Positions 37,278 through 46,530 are shown, numbered from the stretch's first letter. The stretch is 64,000 nt of DNA from Marinilactibacillus sp. Marseille-P9653 (GCF_916618885.1 NZ_CAKAKH010000001.1:2093309-2157308); one strand, 5' to 3'. Numbers and translations: made by a program. The notes: generated from the sequence alone by a model not told the origin.

Positions 37278-39470
37278 TTAGATTGTACAGCTTTCGCAAG
37301 CATTTGATCCGATTTCTTCTGCATCATCTGTAAACGTACGAACATAATAAATCGATTTAATCCCTTTTTTATGTGCATAATGTCTTAAAATATTTAAGTC
37401 ACGAGTCGTTTGTTTTGTTGTCTTGCCTTCTTTCCATTCGTATATTCCCTCTGGGATATCTGAACGCATGAAGAGTGTAAGACTCATACCTTGATCGACG
37501 TGCTTTTGAGCTGCTGCATAGATATCAATCACTTTACGCATATCCATATCATAAGCACTCTTATAGTATGGCATTGTTTCGTTTGAAAGATATGGTGCAG
37601 GATAGTATGTTTTACCAGTCAGTTTTTCCTGACGTTCTTCTACCAGACGTGTAATCGGGTGAATACTTGCAGACGTCTCATTTACATAACTGATAGATCC
37701 AGTCGGTGCAACGGCCATTCTGTACTGGTGATATAGTCCATTTTTTTGAACATCTTTTTTCAAAGCATCCCAGTCCGCTGCTGTAGGAATCTGAATACCA
37801 TTATCTGCGAAGATTGCTGCAACTTTATCATATTCAAATGTATGATCTGCCGATGTGTACTTGTCAAAGTAAGAACCATTTGCATAGTCTGACTTTTCAA
37901 AATTAAAGAACACTTGATTTCTTTCTGCTGCCAGTTTGTTACTTGCTTTAAGCGTGTAGTAATTTAAAAGCATAAAGTAAGCATCTGTGAATTCTACTGA
38001 CTCAGGTGAGCCATAGTGCATTTGATTCAACGCAAAGAATGTGTGTAGTCCCATAGCGCCCAGACCAATTGTGTGATATTTGTCGTTACCATTTTTCACA
38101 GAAGGTACAGCTTCAATGTTTGATTGATCTGTAACGAATGTTAATGCTCGAACCATTGCATCTACTGACTTTTCAAAATCAGGTGTTTTCATTAGGTTTA
38201 CTACGTTAGTAGAACCCAGATTACAGCTGATGTCTGTTCCAAGCGTTTCATATTCCTGGTTATCCTTAATTAGTGAAGGTTCTTGTACTTGAAGGACCTC
38301 ACTGCACAAGTTACTCATTGTGATTGTTCCGTACACAGGATTCGCTTTGTTTGCAGTATCGATGTTGATCACATAAGGATAGCCTGATTCTTGTTGAAGT
38401 TTAGAAATTTCATTTTCAAGGTCACGTGCTTTCACCTTTGTTTTAGTGATCTCAGGATTTGCTACCATATTGTCGTATTCTTTAGTGATGTCGATATAAG
38501 CAAATGGCTCGCCATAGATTCTTTCAACATCATAAGGACTAAACAAGTACATGTCTTCGTTATGTGCTGCTAATTCATAAAATTTATCTGGAACGGTAAC
38601 ACCTAAAGAAAGTGTCTTCACACGAACTTTTTCATCTGCATTTTCTTTTTTAGTAGAAAGGAAGCTCATGATATCCGGGTGGAAAATATTTAAGTAAACC
38701 GCACCGGCTCCATTTCTCTGTCCTAATTGGTTGGAATAACTAAAGCTGTCTTCTAGTAATTTCATAACAGGTAAAACACCACTAGAAGCATTTTCGATTT
38801 TCTTGATTGGGTCTCCAGCGGCTCTAAGGTTTGTCAGGTTTACCCCGACACCTCCTCCAATACGAGACAATTGAAGCGCTGAGTTGATTGCACGTCCAAT
38901 ACTGTTCATATCATCTGTTGTTTGAATCAAGAAGCAAGAAACCAGTTCCCCACGACGTTTTCTACCTGCATTCAAAAATGTCGGTGTCGCTGGCTGATAG
39001 CGCTGATTGATGATCTCCTCAGCAATATTCGTTGCCAGAGCTTCATCACCATGTGCTAAATACAATGCGTTGAATGCGATACGATCTTCAAATCGTTCCA
39101 GGAATTGTTTCCCATCATCTGTTTTCAAAGCATATTGAGTGTAGAACTTATACGCAGACATAAATGAGCGGAAACGGAATTTCTGGTTATACAGTCCTTC
39201 AATCAATTCTGTAATGAATGTTCTTGAGTACTTTCCAATAAAACCTTCTTCAATAAAATCATGCTTGATCAGATAATCAATTTTTTCGTCAATACTGTCA
39301 AACTGAACCGTATTCGGATTTACATGCTCGATAAAGTAAGCTTTTACAGCTTCGCGATCTTTGTGAAGGGGAATTTGATTATTTACCGGGCGATTGATTT
39401 CATTGTTTAATTGAAAATACGTTACTTCTTTAGGTTGTTCTTTTACTGGACTATTAGTAGCCAAGATCAT
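37278..39470 (-). CDS. nrdE: Ribonucleoside-diphosphate reductase class Ib, alpha subunit
   Basis: A 730-residue catalytic subunit. The substrate-site cysteines are in GRKRRGELVSCFLIQ and ISCNLGSTNVVNL, the active-site segment is CNLGSTNV, and the C-terminal redox pair is in NACESCTI, which is reduced by NrdH. QLGQRNGAGAVYLNIFHPDI is a family signature. The N-terminal activity domain is lacking, as expected for class Ib. The ATG lies within the end of nrdI, with a 17-nt overlap. Confidence 0.97.
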   Translation of the reverse strand: MILATNSPVKEQPKEVTYFQLNNEINRPVNNQIPLHKDREAVKAYFIEHVNPNTVQFDSIDEKIDYLIKHDFIEEGFIGKYSRTFITELIEGLYNQKFRFRSFMSAYKFYTQYALKTDDGKQFLERFEDRIAFNALYLAHGDEALATNIAEEIINQRYQPATPTFLNAGRKRRGELVSCFLIQTTDDMNSIGRAINSALQLSRIGGGVGVNLTNLRAAGDPIKKIENASSGVLPVMKLLEDSFSYSNQLGQRNGAGAVYLNIFHPDIMSFLSTKKENADEKVRVKTLSLGVTVPDKFYELAAHNEDMYLFSPYDVERIYGEPFAYIDITKEYDNMVANPEITKTKVKARDLENEISKLQQESGYPYVINIDTANKANPVYGTITMSNLCSEVLQVQEPSLIKDNQEYETLGTDISCNLGSTNVVNLMKTPDFEKSVDAMVRALTFVTDQSNIEAVPSVKNGNDKYHTIGLGAMGLHTFFALNQMHYGSPESVEFTDAYFMLLNYYTLKASNKLAAERNQVFFNFEKSDYANGSYFDKYTSADHTFEYDKVAAIFADNGIQIPTAADWDALKKDVQKNGLYHQYRMAVAPTGSISYVNETSASIHPITRLVEERQEKLTGKTYYPAPYLSNETMPYYKSAYDMDMRKVIDIYAAAQKHVDQGMSLTLFMRSDIPEGIYEWKEGKTTKQTTRDLNILRHYAHKKGIKSIYYVRTFTDDAEEIGSNACESCTI

Positions 39471-39822
39471 CCACCACTTTCTTTATTTTTGATACGTCGT
39501 CTTCATTTCCTTGAAATTCAAAACTGTGAATTAACGGAACATTATACTCTTTTGCCAAATCTTTCGCGGTAAAAACAAATAGCTGTGCAAAATTGAGATT
39601 TCCTCCGCCAGCTACTCCTTTTAAAAAAGATTGGTTGTTTTCTGTTTCAATAAAATCGTTTAAGATTTCAGTCATTTCTTTATCATATGTTGGTGTTATA
39701 ACGATGTAGGGTTCGTTTACAGGAATAAATGGATTGGTTGGCGTTAATTCCAACGAATCCATCTCGAGTTTGTTTACAAATTTTCTGGTCTGTCCTGTCA
39801 GAGAAAAATACACTACCTTCAT
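39454..39822 (-). CDS. nrdI: Flavodoxin-like protein NrdI
   Basis: A 122-residue flavodoxin that supplies oxidant for assembly of the Mn(III)2-tyrosyl cofactor of NrdF. FMN-binding loops are YFSLTGQTRKFVNKL, PTYDKEMTEILNDF and GVAGGGNLNFAQLF. It lies five nt after nrdH and overlaps nrdE by 17 nt, in the conserved order nrdHIEF. Confidence 0.95.
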   Translation of the reverse strand: MKVVYFSLTGQTRKFVNKLEMDSLELTPTNPFIPVNEPYIVITPTYDKEMTEILNDFIETENNQSFLKGVAGGGNLNFAQLFVFTAKDLAKEYNVPLIHSFEFQGNEDDVSKIKKVVDDLGY

Positions 39823-39827
39823 AATGA

Positions 39828-40061
39828 TTACGCTAATTGGCTTAGCATATCTGGACGGAAGCCGTTAAACGCTTCTAATCCTTCAGCAAGAACAACTGGT
39901 AAAGAGCTAAATCCTAAACTTTTAACTTCTTCGATTGCTGCTTCGTTTTCAGCAATATCTTTAACTTCAAATGGGATACCTTTATCCTCTAAAAATTTCT
40001 TTGTAAAGTTACACTGCATACAATTTGGTTTTGAATATACGATGACTGTTTTGTTTGTCAT
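39828..40061 (-). CDS. nrdH: Glutaredoxin-like protein NrdH
   Basis: A 77-residue redoxin that reduces NrdE. The active site is SKPNCMQCNFTKKFL (CMQC; family usually CVQC or CMQC), and the C-terminal GFRPDMLSQL is typical. AGGAGG precedes the ATG. It is the first gene of the nrdHIEF operon; the 140-nt leader and promoter region contain NrdR-box-like sites. Confidence 0.96.
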   Translation of the reverse strand: MTNKTVIVYSKPNCMQCNFTKKFLEDKGIPFEVKDIAENEAAIEEVKSLGFSSLPVVLAEGLEAFNGFRPDMLSQLA

Positions 40062-40246
40062 GATGTTTTCCTCCTATTAAGTAACCTGCTAGTTGTTAAG
40101 CTCATTGTGATAAGCAACAGTATCTCTTGTATTTAAACACTGATTCTGTTTGCTTCAATGCAGAAGATTTGATCTATATATAGTATCACTTCGTTATCGA
40201 ACGTGTGCACTTTTCAGTACTCATCTCTTCTTGTATCGTATCTATT

Positions 40247-40274
40247 ATTCTACATGACTACAGAAAAATTTCAA
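40247..40274 (-). promoter_or_regulatory. nrdHIEF promoter
   Basis: TTGAAA (40274-40269), 16 nt and TAGAAT (40252-40247) on the minus strand, about 190 nt upstream of the nrdH start. A third CTATATATAG core lies downstream at about 40174-40183 in the leader. Confidence 0.55.
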
Positions 40275-40281
40275 GTCTAAA

Positions 40282-40328
40282 ACACTGTATATGGGAAATA
40301 TTTTTAAACACAACACTACATGTTGTGT
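40282..40328. promoter_or_regulatory. Tandem NrdR-box-like sites
   Basis: ACACTACATGTTGTGT (40313-40328) matches 14 of 16 positions of the general NrdR box pattern ACACwATATATwGTGT. A weaker copy, ACACTGTATATGGGAA, lies at 40282-40297. Their 31-bp spacing is the usual three helical turns of NrdR box pairs. They sit just upstream of the -35 box of nrdH. Another good core, CAACTATATATAGTGG, is at 40433-40448 near the end of yabA. Confidence 0.65.
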
Positions 40329-40336
40329 CAACACAC

Positions 40337-40387
40337 AAAAAGACACTCTCGTTATTTTGCTCAATAATTCGAGCAGAACGAGAGTGT
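40337..40387 (-). terminator. Terminator after yabA
   Basis: Perfect 11-bp arms (ACACTCTCGTT with AACGAGAGTGT) plus an inner TGCTC/GAGCA stem, followed by TTTTTGTG on the minus strand. It closes the dnaX-yabA cluster. Confidence 0.88.
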
Positions 40388-40473
40388 ACAAGGATTTGCA
40401 CTTCAAAAATTCTTTTTTGTTTTTTTGCCTCACAACTATATATAGTGGCATATTTTTTTGAAGCAGATAGACT

Positions 40474-40818
40474 TTATTTTCGCTCACCATAAATCACTTC
40501 CAAACAAAATGCGCAAGGCTCATCGCCATCTCTTCTAGAACCATAAAACAGATTACATACATGAAAACCATCTTCATATATTTTTTCAAGATTCATTCGA
40601 GATTTTGTCATACCTGTATCACTTAATTGTTTTTCAATCGACTGCTGTTTGATGACTTCAGCTAATCTGTCTCTCAGATGCTGATTCTCCATACTTAATG
40701 CATGGTTTTCTTCAGTTAACTGAGACAGCTCTAGTTTCACTTGCTTGAGCGTCTTCAGAGTGGCTTCTGCTTGGGTTTCCAAATCAAAAAATGTGTCATG
40801 TAATTCTTTCTTATTCAT
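40474..40818 (-). CDS. yabA: Replication initiation control protein YabA
   Basis: A 114-residue protein that binds DnaA and DnaN and limits re-initiation. The N-terminal half is a coiled coil (about residues 5-60, with leucine heptads around LTEENHALSMENQHLRDRL). The C-terminal zinc domain has ligands in GFHVCNLFYGSRRDGDEPCAFC. It is 201 nt away from holB, where most Firmicutes have ricT; a TTGCCA-18-TATGCT promoter and a CAGTAG/CTACTG hairpin are in that gap. Confidence 0.93.
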   Translation of the reverse strand: MNKKELHDTFFDLETQAEATLKTLKQVKLELSQLTEENHALSMENQHLRDRLAEVIKQQSIEKQLSDTGMTKSRMNLEKIYEDGFHVCNLFYGSRRDGDEPCAFCLEVIYGERK

Positions 40819-41019
40819 TGTTCACCACTTTTTCATTTCTCTACAGAGTGTTTATTATCGGTTTCAACTTTAACTTTGATTGTCAGTAGGCGGTCTATTT
40901 TCCAATCTACTGCCTTGTAATAGCATAACATGATTAGAATTGAAATGGCAAACACTCAATGCATAAAGTTTGCTGTTTTTTGTAAAGGGACAGTTTTCGT
41001 GACAATTTATCGAATAAGT

Positions 41020-42003
41020 TTACCCAGCTATCATCTGAAGTGAAATATCTTCAAAAACACCTTGGGCAGCTACATTGCTGTTCAATTTCTTTTTCGCTTC
41101 AAGCAATTGTTCTAGGATATAGATAATTTGTCTACTAGAATACTGTTCCGCTGTTTGTTTAAGTTGTGCTTCATGATTTAAAAACGCTACGATAACCGAA
41201 TCAGAATAGGTTAGATTCAATAGATCTCGATATAAAACAATGAGTAAATCAACTACGAGCTGATTTGATTCTCTGTCATTGACTGTTCCCATTAAATCTG
41301 TCTGAACATATACAAAAGCCTGGTCATCTTTTTTCGATAAAAACTTAAACCAGTTCCAAGTCGCTTTTACCAAATTCTGAAATGGTTCATCTCCAGCTAG
41401 TTCAATCGCTTTCTCTGCATCATGGGTCACTCTTGCAGTCAATGCTGCTTGCGAATCCGTCAGTCCACGCTCTTTCAATTCATTTATTCGATCTTCAAGT
41501 GGTTGAACTGGGAAATGAACGATCTGACAACGTGAAAGGATAGTAGGCAGTAATCGCTGTTTTGCTGTCGTGAGCAATAATGCCGTTGTTTCTCCATCTG
41601 GTTCTTCCAAAAATTTGAGCAAACTATTCGCGGCGTTCTGCGTCATTTTTTCGATATCTTCTATAATGAACAGCTTCCGTTTACTTTCTACTCCACTTTT
41701 AGAAAATTCTTCTTTCAATTCTCTTACTTGAGCAACTTTGATGGATAGTCCATCCGGTCTAATTTCAATAATATCAGGATGCTGATGCGTTTGAATCCTT
41801 TGACATTGGCTACATTCTCCACATGGACACTGCTCATTTCCAAAATTCTGACAGAAAAGAGATTGAGCGATCCAAAGGGCCATTTCTTTTTTTCCTGTAC
41901 CTGCAAATCCCTCAAAAACATAAGCATGCTGCATAGTCTGGTTGCTGATTAATTTAGAAAACAGCCGACTGATACTCGACTGTTTTTCAACGATGGTCGA
42001 CAT
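41020..42003 (-). CDS. holB: DNA polymerase III delta-prime subunit
   Basis: A 327-residue clamp-loader subunit. The modified P-loop is FEGFAGTGKKEMALWIA, the zinc module has four cysteines in CQNFGNEQCPCGECSQCQR, and the sensor region is NAANSLLKFLEEPDGETTALLL. It works with DnaX and HolA to load the beta clamp. AAGGGAG lies ahead of the ATG, and the gene follows darA by 18 nt. Confidence 0.94.
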   Translation of the reverse strand: MSTIVEKQSSISRLFSKLISNQTMQHAYVFEGFAGTGKKEMALWIAQSLFCQNFGNEQCPCGECSQCQRIQTHQHPDIIEIRPDGLSIKVAQVRELKEEFSKSGVESKRKLFIIEDIEKMTQNAANSLLKFLEEPDGETTALLLTTAKQRLLPTILSRCQIVHFPVQPLEDRINELKERGLTDSQAALTARVTHDAEKAIELAGDEPFQNLVKATWNWFKFLSKKDDQAFVYVQTDLMGTVNDRESNQLVVDLLIVLYRDLLNLTYSDSVIVAFLNHEAQLKQTAEQYSSRQIIYILEQLLEAKKKLNSNVAAQGVFEDISLQMIAG

Positions 42004-42021
42004 TGAACGTCTCCCTTACCT

Positions 42022-42351
42022 TTAATATTGTTGGAATTGCTCGATTGGAAGAACAAACAATGTTGCACCACCAACTTCTACATCTACAGGATAGGTTAAG
42101 TCTGATTCCAGAGTGAAGTCATAAGAAGGCGGACTCATCATTGTCTGACTTCTTGTAGAACAGTTTTCTTTGATCAAGGCCAGTACACTGTCAACTTTGC
42201 GGTCTTCAACACCCATTAAGAAAGTCGTATTCCCTGCTCTTAAAAATCCTCCAGTAGAAGATAGTTTTGTTGCCCGTACACCTTTTTCTACGAATTCATC
42301 TGCTAACCTTTTACTGTCTTGGTTCTGAACGATCGCTACGATTAATTTCAT
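42022..42351 (-). CDS. darA: Cyclic-di-AMP receptor PII-like protein
   Basis: A 109-residue PII-like protein (DarA, PstA, YaaQ) that binds c-di-AMP as a trimer. The family signature is MKLIVAIVQNQDSKRLADEF followed by GVRATKLSSTGGFLRAGNTT. The downstream target is not settled in the family. It is located between tmk and holB as in Bacillus and most Lactobacillales. Confidence 0.95.
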   Translation of the reverse strand: MKLIVAIVQNQDSKRLADEFVEKGVRATKLSSTGGFLRAGNTTFLMGVEDRKVDSVLALIKENCSTRSQTMMSPPSYDFTLESDLTYPVDVEVGGATLFVLPIEQFQQY

Positions 42352-42357
42352 ATTGAT

Positions 42358-43017
42358 TCATCCTTTCTCATTCGTTTTTTTGAAGTCTTGAATAGCGTTC
42401 TTCAATGTTTTTTCAGCTGCATCAAATACACTATCTTGACTTTTAGCGGCGTCGATAACGACAAACCGTTCCGGTTCTTTTTCTATCATCATCTGATACG
42501 CACTTCGAACTTCTTCATGGAACGTTATAGCTTCCATTTCCAGACGATCCTGCGTTCGATTGGAGTTTTTAGCTTTGATTCTTTCAAGTCCTACTTCAGC
42601 TTCTACATCTAAATAAAGCGTCAGATCCGGCGTCAATCCTTCGATTGCAAATTCGTTTATGGATAGGACTTTTTCCATACCTATCCCTCTGGCTTGTCCT
42701 TGATAGGCCACAGAGCTATCAACAAATCGGTCGCAAAGTACAATTTCACCTCTAGATAAAGCGGGTAAAATCTTTTCAACGACATGCTGTCTACGACTCG
42801 CTGCAAGTAGCAAGGCTTCTGTTCTAGGATCCATAGCTGTGTGCGCTGGATTTAGTAAAATTTCTCGAATTTCTTCAGCTATTTCACTCCCTCCAGGTTC
42901 TCTTGTAACCACTAGCGGACAATCAATCATGGATTCAATTGCTGGAATCAGTTTTTGGACTAGACTCGATTTCCCTGCTCCATCGGGACCTTCTATTGTA
43001 ATAAACAACCCTATCAC
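42358..43017 (-). CDS. tmk: Thymidylate kinase
   Basis: A kinase of about 219 residues that makes dTDP from dTMP. P-loop is TIEGPDGAGKSSLVQKL, the DR motif is VLCDRFVDSSVAYQG, and the lid follows. I choose a GTG at 43017 because GAGG is eight bases upstream, whereas the ATG at 43023 directly abuts it. The open frame extends to 43137 without support. The next upstream gene, yaaL, is over 200 nt away, separated by a terminator-like stem. Confidence 0.93.
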   Translation of the reverse strand: MIGLFITIEGPDGAGKSSLVQKLIPAIESMIDCPLVVTREPGGSEIAEEIREILLNPAHTAMDPRTEALLLAASRRQHVVEKILPALSRGEIVLCDRFVDSSVAYQGQARGIGMEKVLSINEFAIEGLTPDLTLYLDVEAEVGLERIKAKNSNRTQDRLEMEAITFHEEVRSAYQMMIEKEPERFVVIDAAKSQDSVFDAAEKTLKNAIQDFKKTNEKG

Positions 43018-43134
43018 GTTCATTTCCTCAATTCTAATAATTGCTATTTCTTTCATTATACGGTAGAACTCAGTGGAATGTCTACGGATTTTGTAAAAGG
43101 ATTTATTTATATCTTGACCTGTCTCTTTTGAAAA

Positions 43135-43215
43135 CAAAAAAAGCAGCGCACTACAGACTGAACAGAAAAGTCTTATCTCTAAGCTTTTGCTGATCCATCT
43201 GTATTGTCTGCTTTT
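43135..43215 (-). terminator. Terminator-like stem between yaaL and tmk
   Basis: AAAGCAG/CTGCTTT plus an inner ACAGA/TCTGT pairing, followed by TTTTTTTG on the minus strand. The loop is long, so efficiency is uncertain. Confidence 0.5.
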
Positions 43216-43223
43216 AAAACCTA

Positions 43224-43442
43224 CTATTTCCCTTTGATCTGTCTTACTTTAGCTTCTTTGAAAAGGTAGAAGTATTTTGCCTGAGCCAGTTTACGCTCAG
43301 CTTTCAGTCGTGGATGTTCTTCCACGATGATTTCTTCCATGACTTTGGAATCTTCCCAAGCTGTTTTTTGTCTATTCATGAGAGACAATAGCCGATCATC
43401 ATACTGGTTTTTTAATTTGGATTTTCTTTTAAATAGTCCCAT
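43224..43442 (-). CDS. yaaL: YaaL-like DUF2508 protein
   Basis: A 72-residue basic helical protein of the DUF2508 family, found next to recR in many Firmicutes. It begins MGLFKRKSKLKNQYDDRLL and ends with the AQAKYFYLFKEAK motif. Function unknown. It starts 11 nt after recR and is likely co-transcribed with it. Confidence 0.88.
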   Translation of the reverse strand: MGLFKRKSKLKNQYDDRLLSLMNRQKTAWEDSKVMEEIIVEEHPRLKAERKLAQAKYFYLFKEAKVRQIKGK

Positions 43443-43453
43443 TGATTCTTCTC

Positions 43454-44050
43454 CTACATCTCTCTACGGCCTTCGACTGCTTTCAGCAAGGTCACTTCAT
43501 CAGCGTACTCTATATCGCTTCCTACAGAAAGACCATGTGCAAGACGGGTCACACTAATACCTGAAGGTTTGATCAATCTTGAAAGATACATCGCTGTTGC
43601 TTCACCTTCTGCTGTCGCATTGGTAGCGATGATGACTTCTTTAACTTCTTTGTTTTGAAGTCTTTTGATTAAATCAGGTATATTGATGTCTTCTGGACCT
43701 GTTCCTTCTATAGGAGATAAGACACCTTGTAAAACGTGATACAGCCCTTTGAATTCTTGCATTTTTTCCATAGAGATCACATCTTTAGGATGTTCGACCA
43801 CCAGAATCAGTGATCGGTCTCTGGTTTTGTCCTGACAGATTTCGCAAGGGTCTTGTTCTGTCATATTGCCACAGATTGAGCAGTAATGTAGATCACGTTT
43901 CACACTGATTAGTGATCTAGCAAATTTTGTTACATCGTCTTCATTCATGTTAACTGTATAAAAAGCCAGGCGGGCAGCAGTTTTCTCCCCAATTCCTGGC
44001 AATTTCATATAGCTTTCCATTAATTTTGAGATCGGTTCTGGATAATGCAT
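43454..44050 (-). CDS. recR: Recombination mediator RecR
   Basis: A 198-residue RecR with an N-terminal helix-hairpin-helix ([17 protein letters not shown]), a four-cysteine zinc finger ([16 protein letters not shown]) and a TOPRIM domain ([16 protein letters not shown]). It loads RecA onto gaps with RecO. Downstream of ybaB/ebfC after 74 nt. Confidence 0.96.
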   Translation of the reverse strand: MHYPEPISKLMESYMKLPGIGEKTAARLAFYTVNMNEDDVTKFARSLISVKRDLHYCSICGNMTEQDPCEICQDKTRDRSLILVVEHPKDVISMEKMQEFKGLYHVLQGVLSPIEGTGPEDINIPDLIKRLQNKEVKEVIIATNATAEGEATAMYLSRLIKPSGISVTRLAHGLSVGSDIEYADEVTLLKAVEGRREM

Positions 44051-44124
44051 GACCGGTTCCTTTCTAGAAAGTTCTCTTAATAAAAGCTCGTGATTTCAAA
44101 GGTCAATCAGGCTGTCCAGTCAGA

Positions 44125-44445
44125 CTATAGTCCTGGCATACCCATTCCTTTTGTATATTTACCCATAACGCGTTCTGTTTCAGCATCCACTTTTTCCAAT
44201 GCATCGTTTACAGCAAGTAATACAAGATCCTCGATGATTTCAACATCTTCTGGATCTACGATTTCTTCTTTAATTGAAACGTTTGTCAGTTTTTTATCTC
44301 CTGTAAACGTAACGGTTACTAAATCATCATTCGCTGTTCCTGTAAAAGTTGTTTCATTCAATGAATCTTGAGCAGATGCCATTTCTTTTTGCATCTTCTG
44401 CATTTTTTTCATCATACCTTGCATATTTCCCATTCCACCGCGCAT
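44125..44445 (-). CDS. YbaB/EbfC nucleoid-associated protein
   Basis: A 106-residue DNA-binding protein. The Met-rich N-terminal helix ([20 protein letters not shown]) and the [21 protein letters not shown] core are diagnostic. It forms tweezer-shaped dimers. It sits between dnaX and recR, the conserved position. Confidence 0.95.
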   Translation of the reverse strand: MRGGMGNMQGMMKKMQKMQKEMASAQDSLNETTFTGTANDDLVTVTFTGDKKLTNVSIKEEIVDPEDVEIIEDLVLLAVNDALEKVDAETERVMGKYTKGMGMPGL

Positions 44446-44480
44446 ATTGTTTCTTCCTCTCTTTTATCCATTCATTTTTC

Positions 44481-46211
44481 TTACTCTTCAATTCTGACTA
44501 GATCTTCCCCAAAAAATTTGACTGCCTCGGAAACAATGGCTTCCGGTTCTTCTTTGGTATCTTTTGGAGTATCTCCAGATGTTTCTGGTTCTTCTGAAAC
44601 TTCCTCAGCTTTCATTTGCTTGATGAAATCCTGACGAACCGTTGGCCACTGCTCAGCAGGTACGCTGACCATTTCTGCTCTATGCCCGATCACTTTCTCG
44701 AGATAATCTCCAACTGTTTGGATCAGAACTTTGTCATTTGTAGCTCTCTCACATAGAATATCATAATCAAAGGTCACGACCAACCCTCGAGCACTGGCAG
44801 CGACTGGAGTAGATGTATTCATGATAGCCTTCTGACTGGTTTCCAAGAAATTCATCAAATCCGGCCAAACATCTTTCAACTGAACCAAATCCTGTTTTGT
44901 TGCTTTTTCCAAAATATTATAAACGGATGGTCTATTAACCTTGAAGACTGCTCCGCTTTTGGCAGGACGCTTAGCTTTAGGTGCTGCTTGTTTGACTGCA
45001 CCTTCACCTGAACTCATTGTCTGCATCATTTTTTGCATTTCAGCTACTTGCTTCATAAGCGAAGCAACTTCCTCTGCTTGCCCGGCTGATTGTTGACTTT
45101 GAACAGGCATAGATTCCGCTTGTACACTTTTTTTGACTTGAGTCAGGCGAACAGTAGCAACTTCCAAATAAACTTCTGCATGATTAGACAACCGCATTTC
45201 CTGTTGCGTTCCATTAAAAACTTGGATGACGTCATATAGTAATTCTGGAGATAATTCGGACACTAGTGTTTCAAAGGGTTCATCCACTTTAGCCATTTTA
45301 AGCAACGTATCTGACTGAGCCGTATGATACAGAAGAATATCTCTACTGAATAAAATCATATCTTCTACAAAGCGCGAAGGATCTTTCCCTTCCGCAATCA
45401 GTTCATGTAAAATATTTAATCCTTTTTCGGTTTCACGCTCGTGCAGTGCCCGAATATAGTCTATCAGAAGTTCTTGCGTGATACTTCCAGTGATGCGCAT
45501 CGCATCTTCTGTTTTCAACTCGCCATCTGAAAATGATAATGCCTGGTCAAGGATACTAAGTGCATCCCGCATCCCGCCTTCAGCTGCTTTTGAGATTGTG
45601 ATCAAAGCATCTTCTTCATAGCCGACACCTTTCTCAGTCAAGATATACCGCATCCGTTCCACGATATCCTGAGGAGAAATTCTTCGAAAATTAAAGCGCT
45701 GTGTTCTAGAGATAATCGTTAACGGAATTTTATGAGGTTCCGTCGTGGCCAGGATAAAGATCACATTTGAAGGTGGTTCCTCTAAGGTCTTCAGTAACGC
45801 ATTAAAGGCACCCATAGAAAGCATATGAACCTCATCGATGATATACACTTTGTATTCAGCTTGTGTCGGTGCATAATTTGCTTTGTCTCTAATATCTCTG
45901 ATTTCTTCTACGCCATTATTACTCGCCGCATCAATTTCGATAACGTCCCCGAGTTTACCCTTCGTGATCGACTCACAAATTTCGCATGCATTGCATGGCT
46001 CACCATCTTGCGCGTGCGGGCAGTTGATTGCTTTGGAGAAAATCTTAGCAGCACTCGTCTTACCTGTTCCACGAGGACCGGTAAACAGATAGGCATGGCT
46101 CGTCTTATCTTGAACTAAGGCATTTCTCAGCGTTCTTGTAATCGCCTGCTGTCCGGCTATATCTTCAAAGCGCTGGGGTCTCCAGACACGATATAGTGCT
46201 TGATAACTCAT
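44481..46211 (-). CDS. dnaX: DNA polymerase III subunits gamma and tau
   Basis: A 576-residue clamp-loader motor. Walker A is FTGPRGTGKTSAAKIF (about 45), four zinc cysteines are in CPHAQDGEPCNACEIC, Walker B reads VYIIDEVHMLSMGAF, and sensor 1 is FILATTEPHKI. The C-terminal third is the tau-specific region. It is the first gene of the dnaX-ybaB-recR-yaaL-tmk-darA-holB-yabA cluster and is preceded by the SRP RNA gene, as in Bacillus. I saw no clear slippery site for a gamma form. Confidence 0.96.
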   Translation of the reverse strand: MSYQALYRVWRPQRFEDIAGQQAITRTLRNALVQDKTSHAYLFTGPRGTGKTSAAKIFSKAINCPHAQDGEPCNACEICESITKGKLGDVIEIDAASNNGVEEIRDIRDKANYAPTQAEYKVYIIDEVHMLSMGAFNALLKTLEEPPSNVIFILATTEPHKIPLTIISRTQRFNFRRISPQDIVERMRYILTEKGVGYEEDALITISKAAEGGMRDALSILDQALSFSDGELKTEDAMRITGSITQELLIDYIRALHERETEKGLNILHELIAEGKDPSRFVEDMILFSRDILLYHTAQSDTLLKMAKVDEPFETLVSELSPELLYDVIQVFNGTQQEMRLSNHAEVYLEVATVRLTQVKKSVQAESMPVQSQQSAGQAEEVASLMKQVAEMQKMMQTMSSGEGAVKQAAPKAKRPAKSGAVFKVNRPSVYNILEKATKQDLVQLKDVWPDLMNFLETSQKAIMNTSTPVAASARGLVVTFDYDILCERATNDKVLIQTVGDYLEKVIGHRAEMVSVPAEQWPTVRQDFIKQMKAEEVSEEPETSGDTPKDTKEEPEAIVSEAVKFFGEDLVRIEE

Positions 46212-46370
46212 GTTTCCCCTCTTTTCTTTATCCTGACTCTACTCTTTTCTGAACTCATTTTAGTTGTGCAGTATATTACTTCCACCTTTTATTATAAGCG
46301 AAATAAAAGCGAATGAAACCATAATTTCGAAATATTTTGAAGTTAGAAATTCCATTCAACGCTTTAGAAA

Positions 46371-46401
46371 AGAAAAAAGATGCCCTAATAAAAGGGACAT
46401 C
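46371..46401 (-). terminator. Terminator downstream of the SRP RNA gene
   Basis: GATGTCCC with GGGCATC around a TTTTATTA loop, followed by TTTTTTC on the minus strand. Confidence 0.85.
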
Positions 46402-46450
46402 TCTTTTCTCATATGCACAACTATCCATTGTTCATAACTATGTATCACAT

Positions 46451-46530
46451 AACACATGGAGGACTGCACTTAGTGCTGCTTCCTTCCGGACCTGACACGG
46501 TTCATACACCCGCCATTGTCATGTGGCCTT
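46451..46530 (-). ncRNA. ffs: Signal recognition particle RNA (small bacterial type)
   Basis: The minus strand has the nearly invariant SRP domain IV sequence around GTGTCAGGTCCGGAAGGAAG and CAGCACTAAG, closed by CACATG/CATGTG at the ends. The hairpin is about 80 nt, without an Alu domain. The RNA binds Ffh to form the particle that targets membrane proteins. A TATAAT box lies at 46542-46537. Ends are approximate. Confidence 0.93.

Noticed and set aside
44481..46211. Programmed frameshift in dnaX giving a gamma form
   Set aside because: No clear A-rich slippery sequence with a following stem was seen at the tau junction; the frame is uninterrupted.
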